Assembly (NCBI GenBank): GCA_905331475.1
Contig: CAJNYU010002705.1
Span: forward strand, 4,773-68,772
Source of the DNA: Rotaria socialis
Taxonomy: Eukaryota; Rotifera; Eurotatoria; Philodinida; Philodinidae
Length of the DNA: 64,000 nucleotides
Reading direction: 5' to 3'
Shown: piece after piece, positions 55,234 to 64,000 of the stretch
Position numbering within the stretch: position 1 is the first letter of the stretch
How the letters are laid out: every line of letters starts with the position of its first letter
Program-made: the position numbers and the translations under genes
The notes under the pieces: model-generated
Told to the model about the DNA's origin: nothing
Database searches by the model: none
The model's input: only the letters and a program-made list of their open reading frames with translations

Positions 55234-58200
55234 GACCTCTAAATATCAACCATATGAATAAAATCCAAGACATTCGTAATGAATAACTTACTTTTCGAGG
55301 ACTCTATTTGAAACAGGTAGAGCGTGTGCGTGTATATGTTTGAGTTTGAAACTCAAAGATAAAAATATTATTTTTCAACTATCAGTTTTTTTTACTGCAG
55401 GCAGGCTATGAGTTTTGATAAGAGACAATCTTCTCTAGTCCTATCAAGAGCATTGCCTTAGTGCTGCGTATGTAATGAAATAAAGTAACAGTACATAGTT
55501 GCTATTTTCAATGCAATGAATCGATGAATACTTTTTTGCTATCACTATTTTTTTTTATTCTTCATACCACGTGTTTCTCGAAAATGGAAAAAGAACGTTA
55601 GAAGTCATGTTGCTTGCTCTTTCAACCTCTACCATAATAAATAGAAAAAAAAACTATCGGTACGGCGTCAATAAGCTCCATTCAATATCAGATACTTATT
55701 ATCGATATTATTTAAATTTTTCAATCGATTGAAGAAATGTTTGCTCTATCGTATTAGCTATGTGATAATGACTAAAAATCAAGTCAATCTAAGTTATATT
55801 TCTATCCAGCTTTTTAATCTCACAAACTTAATTCTATTGAAAAATGTTGCAGCCAAAAGTAAAAATTGTTGAATTTCAATTATCTTCAAAGAATATCTTT
55901 CTTTCACTCAAAATTCAGCTACATCTGAATAGTTGTGATTTCGTTTGTGCATTTGTATTGGAAAAACTCTATGAAGGACACTAATTTTTCGTTCCTTTAA
56001 ACAATTAATCTTATTCAGTGTTGAAACATATGGCTTCTAGCAATGAGTGCTTTCGCAATGTTACGAACAAATTCATCTTAACTCGTTATACTTTATTATG
56101 GCCTCGGGTTCGTCCTATATTTCCTATTTTTTCTCCTATATTTCGATGAGTTTTCCTGTATTTCCTATAAACAAAATGTAAAAAAGTAGAAATTGCTAAA
56201 AAATGCTTTTGTTTTAGTATAATTTCGATGCTTTTTAAACAGATCAATTCGATAATTATTGATTCTTTTACATTCTTTGAATTTTTCATAGGGACTATAT
56301 TTAAAATGCAATTCGTTTTCAGACTATCAAACGGACTAAATGAAAATAACTGACTATTTTAAGTAAAAATATTCAAACAAAGTAAAATACTCTTTATAAA
56401 TGCTTGTGTTTTTTAAAAGCTTTTATTGCTGCCGATCACATGGATTTACGTGAATGGTCTTGTTCGAGTGTAACGCTGTGATATTTTTGACACACTTTGT
56501 TCTTGGTTGTTTCGGAAATTGAGAATTATCAAGTTCGTTCAAACATCATTTGATGCAACTTGTCGTGGTATGCTTATGTCATAAGATAACATTTTTGGAT
56601 AAATTCTAGAGTTTATATAGAGAAGTTTTGGTTGTCTGATGTTCAGGGTCACTAATAAACTGTAATTTCTTCTGCAACTACTTCTCCAAATGAAACATTT
56701 CTAGAGCTAGTTTTGTAGCGCTTTGACCAGGTTTTCAAATTCTAAAAACGTTTTCTCTAAGCTATTTTTACTTAGATAAAAAGACGTGACCTTTTTAGTA
56801 ACGCTGAGGTACAGTTTTTTCGCCACCAATTTTGACGCAATTAGCATCATCATAATTATTTGATTTTGATTATTGTTAGTTCTTTTCTTTATAACTAATC
56901 TTTATACACAAAATGAAATCGACACATCTGTATGGAAGCTCATAAGCGGCACAGTGAATTAGAAAGCGTATAAGAATCTGCATTGTCATTAGCTACGAAA
57001 GTCAAAAATGAAATAGGCCATTTGTAGAGATTGAAATTCTGCATTTAGTGATCTGTCATTGATACTTTTTGAACCAATACCCACACCCTGGTCTATTTGG
57101 TGTTCATGTATTAATATGTAAAGAAATATATTTTGACTGAATTTAATTATGTCTGACTAATTTCATTTAATTTAAGAAAGAAGTAAGAATGAAATCTTAA
57201 CAAAAATTTAGTGCGCATGTTAATTTGATACAGAAAAAATTTAAAACAACGTTCAATTTGAATCTAAACAACGAATCTTCAGCGTCCTATTTTTTTCTCA
57301 TTTTTTATGCCTTTTCCTGTATTTTTAAAAAGTTTGATCCTGTGCAAATTCCTACTTTTTCAAAAACTCGCAATCCGAGGCCAGGACTTGATTATCCGAT
57401 GTCATCTCTATTGCTTAAACGTCGTGTGTGCATCTCTCTCTCTCTTGTGAATTTGCTCTTGTTTTTTGCTTTTATCTTTTCTCTCTGTTGATTAGCTTGT
57501 CTACCGACCTCTTTTTTCCAGATCTGGTAGCCATTTCTGGTTGATGTTGCTCCACTTTACGCGACGTCTACTTTTTCTTCTATTCTCTAACGATTCTCCA
57601 CTCATACTGACTCATTTCTTTTCCGTTCTGATGCTTTTCTTTTCTGATGCTCGTGTTGATTCATTCTATCATAACGGATGGAACAGAAGCAATTTCGTAT
57701 TTTTTTTATCAGTCTGTTTTTTTCAAGTTAGATTTGATCCGCATCGTCTCTTTATTATAGGACGATAGAGAATTCCAGTTAGATTTTATTTATATACCTA
57801 AGCATTCTCGTTGAATCAAATAAATAGTAGACAGTGATCTCAGCAAAAGTATTGAATAAACATAGCCAGTTATTATCCATTATACATTTGATTTGCGCTG
57901 CTTGATCATGTAGTATGTGAATATTGTGATGAATTCACAAATTAGGTGGTCACTTGTGAGTGTTGTCAATATACACAATAAAATATATTTATGTTATGAA
58001 AATACCGCCGCGTAAATGATTATAGAAAACATAGAATTCTCTATCTGCCAACATCAAATTACACTATTTTGATCGAATTGAACTAGAGGAAGCAAAATAG
58101 CAAAAACATTTTTTTTCTCTTTCCATCCTGTGTTCATTAGATTCAATTAAAACTATCCTAGAGAGTAATAAAATTTTTTATGAGTGCATTGACTCTAGTA

Positions 58201-58496
58201 TAACAGTCGATTCATTTTGAAAGATAATTCTTCAGTAAGAAACATATTATTTCTGATTTTTGGTCTATTCTACAGGAGGAGCAAAAGAGCAGATTGATAA
58301 GATAGATAACTTGTCATGAAAAAACATAATCCGTCTCGCACGATTAAATAGTTGCAGTGAAATTTAAACCAAAAAGTAACATTTTCTATTAATCGTTGAA
58401 TATATTTTTCTTTACACCAGAATATAATAAAGAGATAAAGAATTTGCTATACATTGTATGGATCTTAATTTTAGAGATACGAAAAACTGAACAAAC
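55234..58496. other. Intergenic between mannosidase and NAPRT
   Basis: The two genes are divergently transcribed, so both promoters lie here. The only structure seen is the weak inverted-repeat element at 56100-57382. Short ORFs are rich in Ser/Phe/Leu and look like chance. Confidence 0.5.
56100..57382. mobile_element. Possible inverted-repeat element with TTTCCTATA words
   Basis: GGCCTCGGGTT at 56100 is answered by AATCCGAGGCC ending at 57382 (11 bp, one mismatch). Just inside the left end TTTCCTAT words repeat five times (56115-56170), and inside the right end TCCTATTTTTTTC and TTTTCCTGTATTT occur in the same, not mirrored, orientation. No target duplication. The call rests on the ends alone. 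Confidence 0.35.
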
Positions 58497-60318
58497 ATGG
58501 CAACGACGCAACAACCAAATGCTGTTCAGCCAATGCTCACTGATCTCTATCAAATTTCGATGGCCTATGCTTATTGGAAGAGTGGCAAACATCAAGATGA
58601 ATCTACATTCGATCTGTTTTTTCGTAAAAATCGTAAGTGAAACAATTCGATTGTCAAATGTGTATAATTTTATTTTGTAGCATTTGGTGGTGAATACGCA
58701 TTATTTGCTGGTCTTGAAGACTGTTTGAAATTCATTGAAAATTACAAATTTCAAAAATCCGATATCGACTATCTTCAGACAGTGATGCCCGACTATATTG
58801 AGAAGGAATTTTTTGACTTTCTATTGAACATCAACATGAATGATATCAAAATTTATGCAATACCTGAAGGTGTGACGTGTGCATTCATTTGCATGTGTTG
58901 TTTTAGTTTTTTTTTCTTTAGGTTCTGTGAGCTTTCCTCGTGTGCCATTGCTTCGTATCGAAGGGCCTATTCTAAAAGCACAATTACTCGAAACGACTCT
59001 TTTAACATTAATCAACTATGCTAGTCTGGTCGCAACGAATGCTGCTCGATTTCGCGCAGCGGTTGATCCTAGTAAGAAATTTTACGAATTGGGTCTTCGA
59101 CGTGCACAAGGCCCAGATGGAGGTCTCAGCGCCTCAAAATATTGCTACCTAGGCGGATTCGATGGTACATCAAACGTATTAGCTGGTAAACTGTATGGAA
59201 TTCCGATTCGAGGTAAATATTTTTTTGCAACAAGAATTTGCTGATTCTTGGCTTCGGTCATTAGGAACACATGCTCATGCTTATATTAATTCATATCAAA
59301 ATCTTGAGGAGTTGAAAAATAAAGAATTGACCGATCGAATTACCGGTGAATCACGTCCATTCGTACAATTGTGTTTGAAATATCTCGATGAACTTGGTCC
59401 AATACTAAAAGTCCTTCCCGACCAAACTCACAAAGGTGAATTGGCTGCATTTATTGCCTATGCTACCGCATTTCCTTCGGGATTTTTGGCTTTAGTAGAC
59501 ACTTACGATGTTCTCAAGTCTGGTGTACCAAATTTTCTGGCTGTTGTTCTGGCATTGCATGAATGCCAGTATGAAGCGGTAGGCCTTCGTTTGGACTCCG
59601 GTGACATATCCTATCTATCATTGGAAGTACGTGCAAAGTTTATTGAAGTGGCTCAAAAATTCAATTTACCTTTTATTGAACATTTGACTATTGTAGCAAG
59701 TAATGATATTAACGAGGATACATTACATTCATTAGAAAAGCAAGGACATGCAGTTGATATATTCGGTATTGGAACACATTTAGTTACATGCCAGAGACAA
59801 CCCGCACTTGGTTGTGTCTATAAATTAGTTGAAGTAAGTGTTTTCATTGGAGTAAAAAATATTTATTATTGTTCCTATAGTTGAATGGAATACCACGAAT
59901 CAAAGTAAGTCAAGATATCGAAAAAGTAACGATACCTGGCCGAAAAGATCTCTATCGGCTCTATGATACTAATGGTAAAGCTTTATGTGATCTAATGACT
60001 AAAACTGACGAACCCGCGCCGATCGCTGGTGAAAGAGTACTTTGTCGACATCCGTTTTTTGCAACGAAACGTGCCTATGTTACACCAACGTCAGTACAAT
60101 GTATGTATAAATTGTATTGGGCCAATGGTCAAATTCAACATGCACTCCCAGCGTGGCATGAAGTTCGTTCTTTTGCTCAGCAACAAATAGAAACCTTGCG
60201 TAAAGATCATCGACGAAATCTTAATCCAACACCGTACAAAGTCTCAGTTAGCGATAGTCTTCATTTGTTCTTACATAAACTCTGGATGAGTAGTGTACCA
60301 ATTGGTGAACTCGCTTAA
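58497..60318 (+). CDS. NAPRT: Nicotinate phosphoribosyltransferase
   Basis: Five exons (58497-58632, 58681-58869, 58922-59212, 59265-59833, 59881-60318) join in phase to 540 residues, the usual animal length (human 538). The start [20 protein letters not shown] has the conserved N-terminal MLTDLYQ. Further family marks: [67 protein letters not shown] with the active-site His region, [23 protein letters not shown] and [11 protein letters not shown]. The cytosolic enzyme joins nicotinate to PRPP with ATP to make nicotinate mononucleotide, the first step of the Preiss-Handler route to NAD. All introns are about 47-52 nt. The 3' flank has AATAAAATG at about 60512. No sign of damage. Confidence 0.96.
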
Positions 60319-61139
60319 TAGCCGCATCAAAGAAAAAACTCTTCAGTTGAATTAGAACGAACCAATTCAATATTATTTGTGTTTAGATACAGTTTAGTTT
60401 ATTTTGTTTGTATTTTGTTGACAACTTTTAGAAAATATATATACATCTATATTTGATCTTTATTTTTCTCTCATCTACATCGTTATTATGTTGTTGTTCA
60501 TATCATGCGGCAATAAAATGTAAAGAACGATAAAAAAAAAGGTCCTGCTCTAGTAGACATTGATTACTTGCAAAATCAGTTTTCAAATGCGTACATATTA
60601 TATAGAAATTAAGTTGAGTTTTTGCTACACAATCTCTTGATCTTCACTATCAAAATCAAGGAGTAGTTTGATGCAATACAACGTAGCGATTACTGATGTT
60701 TGAAGAAAACAAAAACATTTATAACATCGTATCGATAAAAGAGAAACGAGAACAATTCCCAAGATCGCTGAAAACAGAAGCAAGACAGTCGACGAAGAAA
60801 AAATGGTACATGCCACAAAAATGTTTCATAGAAGTAAATGATGAATTGTCGTTTCGAACAGCGTTTTCTTCGTTAGCGTCAAATATATGGCTGCAGTATT
60901 CAACGAGTGATTTATGAGTCACTTCATCCTTTTCTCTCTCGAGAGAGAACAGACGCACAAGCGCTTGCTTATATTCCTTTTTTTTAACGTAGTCCTCCTC
61001 TTTGTGCTAGAATAAGGAGAGCAATCAACGGTAACTACCACTCTAATAAAAAAAAATCAATCCTCAATTCTGCAACTAAATACTTCAGCTATCAACACAA
61101 TGGAACAATCGAACGAATGAGAAACATATTAACATAACA
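60319..61139. other. 3' flank of NAPRT, nothing else recognised
   Basis: AT-rich DNA with candidate poly(A) signals. A perfect 9-10 bp hairpin-like CTCTCTCGAGAGAG lies at 60943-60956. No gene. Confidence 0.45.
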
Positions 61140-61927
61140 GCTGCCTAAAACTTGGAAGAAATGATCGCATACATCCGGCAAAATCCTAATATAGCACTAG
61201 GTATTCATCATCATCTTACCGAAGCTCCACATCTGCAACAACTCAATACTCCAATCAAAGCTTCAACACCACAAACACCTAAATGAAATCTTGATGCAAC
61301 TGATAGCAATGATGCAGACATATCAAAACAACAACGCGTTCTATCGAACAGAAAACAAAAAGAATATGGTCAAATCAATGTATCAAGAGCTCCAAGGGCG
61401 TTACTTTCATTGAATACTAATCCTGTGCTAGAGTAACACCAACCACAAATATCAGAACATCAACAAGGTCGTTTCCCATTTGAGCACCTGAAACGAGCTG
61501 TTTCAAGCAACATTCTGTGTTTTTTAATTGAATATGATCAAGATGTGAACTCGAAGAACCGTTCATTCGATATATCAGCAGCAAGTATTCTTGAAGATTA
61601 CTTCAAATAACAAGAAATCTCAATCCCTTTCTTGCTCGTCGGTCATTCAAGTATTAAATTAAAATTAGGGATAAATAACAAAGAATCATATCCAGCATTC
61701 ATATATGCGGATAAATGACCGTCACAAATCAATAATATCAACATCACTACGATAAAACTAAAATTTATTCCCGATGCATTCGCTCTTGTAGTACGTTACG
61801 TACCTCTCCAGTACAATGATGAATATGTCACAGAATAAATTGAACGAAATCTTCAATCAGCTGAAAATGTTAGACGTATTCAATATCACTTTTAACGAAG
61901 AACAAATGATTTGAGATTTGTTGTTAA
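61140..61927 (+). mobile_element. Retroelement ORF1-like fossil, cut off at its right end
   Basis: Forward translation recalls the RRM-type ORF1/Gag-like proteins of bdelloid non-LTR retroelements: FPFEHLKRAVSSNILCFLIE, SFDISAASILEDYF, FIPDAFALVVRYVPLQYNDE and RNLQSAENVRRIQYHF. The element is broken in roughly half a dozen places and ends abruptly at 61927, where a telomere-like block begins. No reverse transcriptase, poly(A) tail or target duplication is visible, so the family is likely LINE but not proven. It is an old fragment. Confidence 0.5.
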
Positions 61928-62039
61928 AGGGTGGTGTGGGTGTGGGTGTGTGAATGCGAATATGGGTGTGGGTAAGTGAAGGCGATAACCATTTGTCCAT
62001 ACTTGCACTGATACACTCATACCGATACACCCATACCCT
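61928..62039. repeat. 112-bp telomere-like foldback block
   Basis: Left AGGGTGGTGTGGGTGTGGG; right CGATACACCCATACCCT, roughly inverted; the interior is GTGGGT-rich then CACTCATACC-rich. It abuts the ORF1 fossil with no spacer. Confidence 0.6.
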
Positions 62040-62095
62040 CAAATAAATAAATTTATATCTTAATCTCGTGCTGATTAAAATTTTTGTTAAATACA

Positions 62096-62185
62096 GTTAG
62101 GGAGCAAGTGTCCGGGGAGCAAATGCCTCTGGGGAGCAACTGTCCGGGAAGTATCTTTCTGGGGAGCATCTTGCCGGGATTCTCC
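62096..62185. repeat. Degenerate tandem repeat of a GGGGAGCAA...TGTCCGG unit
   Basis: Five imperfect units of about 17 bases, for example GGGAGCAAGTGTCCGG, GGGAGCAAATGCCTCTG, GGGAGCAACTGTCCGGG and GGGAGCATCTTGCCGGG, in one orientation. GC-rich against the AT-rich surroundings. Function unknown; may be one arm of an inverted-repeat element whose other arm is lost. Confidence 0.55.
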
Positions 62186-62502
62186 ACAGTCTCATGTTCT
62201 TGTTCTCGAAGCTGATTCATATTTAAAGAAGAAGCAAACGATAAAATTTCCCAAGAATTCTTTAATTTCTGCTTGTTCTGATTAAATAGGGCATGTTATT
62301 GCAACATTTATTTTCCGTCGAAAAATTACAAAGCACGGCTGTTACGCGAAAAAGAATATGTCAACATTCTTTTTTGTCTGTGGTTGGGAAAAAACCCACG
62401 ATTAATAGTCGCCTAAAAGAAACAGCGTATTAAAAAGGCATGCAGAAACAGAAAACTAAAACAAACCACCTCATCACAGTGAAAAAACCATCATAAAGAA
62501 CA

Positions 62503-63054
62503 ATGTCACGAACGCTTCGAGATGTAGGATGGGTGACAAGAAAAGATGGTGAACCTGATCAACGCTACTCAATGCCTCAAGTATTAAATGTAGATGGCTC
62601 TAAAGATAAAAGATTCGGTTCATTTGAGACACCATCATTTGGAACCTCACAAACATTAACTCATGGCCGTTCACAATATTACGATCAAACCAGTGCACCG
62701 AGCGGCCCTGGTGTGTAGAAGTACCTATCACTTATTTAATTAGTTTTACACTTGCTTTTCTTAGGTATGTATCAGTTGATGACAACAAATGGTATTGGCA
62801 GACCCAAGATCCGATACACTGGTATGTCAAATGATATTGGTCGACGCTTAGATGAACATGCTCGCTGTACATCGGATAATATCACGACGCAAATGAACCA
62901 GGCTGCAAATAGAGGCATGGACGTACGAGCTCGTTTTGCTCCAGCTGATAGTGCATTGGAAGCAAGAGCTCAAGAACTATTTTTACTTGGCCAACGAGAC
63001 TACGCTTGGAATGAAAGAAACAACGGTGGAGCAACTAAAAGTTGGTGGAAATAG
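62503..63054 (+). CDS. GIY-YIG nuclease-like domain protein
   Basis: Two exons, 62503-62710 and 62765-63054, with a 54-nt phase-1 intron, give 165 residues. Exon 1 (MSRTLRDVGWVTRKDGEPD) is polar, Ser/Gly-rich and looks unstructured. Exon 2 holds a compact GIY-YIG-like domain: MYQLMTTNG as the GIY strand, IRYTGMSNDIGRRLDEHARC with the YTG and the conserved Arg and His, then a helix with NQAANRGMDV and the late Glu region ALEARAQELFLLGQRDYAWN. The protein ends shortly after. It is a small stand-alone nuclease-like protein, not fused to a reverse transcriptase. Homologues of this compact kind are common in bacteria and phages, so transfer followed by intron gain is possible. DNA target unknown. 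Confidence 0.65.
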
Positions 63055-63195
63055 ATAGCAGCAAAATATTGACTTTTCCCCCATAAACCAGAGAGGGTAC
63101 CGACAATTACATTAATCCTTTTTTTTTTGAATAAATTAAAGTTAAAAAACCTTTAGCCATGATCCGTGTTGGGTTAACATGTAAAACACGATGGG

Positions 63196-63259
63196 TTAGG
63201 GTAGTGTGTGTGTTTGTGTGTTGCTAGTGGAACATCACATAGCCACACCCACACCCTAA
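63196..63259. repeat. 64-bp telomere-like foldback block
   Basis: TTAGGGTAGTGTGTGTG at the left answers CCACACCCACACCCTAA at the right. It lies 13 bases before a TPR coding fragment. Confidence 0.6.
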
Positions 63260-63272
63260 AATTTATTATAAT

Positions 63273-63413
63273 ATGGGCGAATACTCGAAAGCACTTGAAT
63301 ATTACGAAAAAGGGATGCGAATCGTTCAGGATTCACTGCCCCCTCATCCCGATCTATCTGAAACTCGCATGGTGATTAGTGGGATCCGTTCAAAAATGAA
63401 CAAGTACATGTAA
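63273..63413 (+). pseudogene. TPR (kinesin light chain-like) gene fragment
   Basis: ATG 63273 begins MGEYSKALEYYEKGMRIVQD and continues LPPHPDLSETRMVISGIRS to a stop at 63411, 46 residues. MGEYSKAL.YYEKAL.I is the signature of the large TPR/kinesin light chain-like repeat families of bdelloids, which normally hold many units in a row. Only one unit and the start of the next remain, so this is a C-terminal fragment of a longer gene. Its 5' side is replaced by the telomere-like block. Confidence 0.65.
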
Positions 63414-64000
63414 ACACTGCAATTTGACGGAATGGCCCATACTATCCACGAAAGAGCAGTTTCCCGAACGATCGTAAATCGATACAGTCCTACACAATCA
63501 GACACTAAACATTTGAAAAACGCAGTAAAATGCATTTATGTTACGTTAAAATGTCATTTCAACAATTTCTTTAAAATGCGTTGATCCGTTCAACATTCTA
63601 AACATGTTAAAACTTGTTCACAGCATGGATTTTACGTGTTATATCGCTTTAAAAAAGATGTAACGTGCCTTAACATAGAAATATCAATATAAAAAACGCA
63701 TTTTACACCTAATTTTTGAATTCATTTTCTCAATGGAGTTCAAACCTTTAAACGAATTCTTGTTTTTATATTAGTGTAGAAGTGGAGTCTCATCTTCAAT
63801 AACTTTCATTATTAGCAATACATTTAGTGCCTTTTCATAAAAATTGAATATAAACTTTTTTACGAGACGCAATATTTGATTTACCTATATTTTTAATTGA
63901 CCCATACAATAAACGCATATTCTTCATCTAAGTTAATGCCAATAGAAGACTATAATCAGCTTCATTTTTCAAATGAGACGAAATTTTATGTTATTCAACT
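63414..64000. other. Right edge, nothing recognised
   Basis: AT-rich DNA. From about 63395 to 63720 words such as GTTCAAAAATG, AAAATGCATTT and AAAACGCATTTTA recur in both orientations, which may be another word-rich inverted-repeat stretch, but no ends are clear. Confidence 0.4.

Noticed and set aside
1-64000. CRISPR array or bacterial operon structures
   Set aside because: No regularly spaced direct repeats; genes have spliceosomal introns, so the window is eukaryotic.

Overview
The window looks like a piece of a bdelloid rotifer genome. The DNA is strongly AT-rich, introns are mostly 38-70 nt with GT-AG ends, the genes are animal genes (lysosomal alpha-mannosidase, NAPRT, caspase-like, NHL-repeat, RING/TRAF-finger) mixed with genes of bacterial or fungal flavour (MetE-like, peptidase C39-like, GIY-YIG), and there are many short blocks of (TGTGGG)n-type sequence, which I recall as the bdelloid telomere repeat. 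The genus cannot be fixed from this sequence. Coding density is low: about ten real genes in 64 kb.

Layout. 0-10 kb: the edge of an NHL-repeat gene copy, a hAT transposon tail, then mostly empty AT-rich DNA with one small element carrying a tRNA-like unit. 10-11 kb: caspase-domain gene (-). 13-20 kb: decayed DNA, with a broken unknown gene split by a MITE, a broken ABCA-type transporter half and two more MITEs of the same family. 20-29 kb: transposon graveyard with nested word-rich inverted-repeat elements and a second tRNA-like element. 30-35 kb: MetE-like gene (+), a C39-like gene (-) and its decayed tandem copy. 35-43 kb: hAT element, MITEs and a small repeat-containing protein gene. 43.8-48.1 kb: secreted NHL beta-propeller (-) and RING/TRAF-finger protein (-). 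51.2-55.2 kb: complete 18-exon lysosomal alpha-mannosidase (-). 58.5-60.3 kb: complete 5-exon NAPRT (+). 61-63.4 kb: retroelement ORF1 fossil, GIY-YIG gene (+) and a TPR fragment, with telomere-like blocks touching the broken ends.

The genes form no operon or pathway cluster; NAPRT (NAD salvage), mannosidase (lysosomal glycan breakdown) and the MetE-like enzyme act independently. Three observations stand out. (1) Two elements with TG...CA ends and perfect 5-bp target duplications each carry a pol III-type tRNA-like unit, with A box, B box and T5 terminator, inside a stem that changes in a compensating way. (2) A set of TA-flanked foldback elements shares CCCAGG-type ends, but their interiors are filled with different self-complementary short words. 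(3) Telomere-like TGTGGG blocks sit exactly at the broken edges of gene fragments, which suggests break repair with telomere-like filler.
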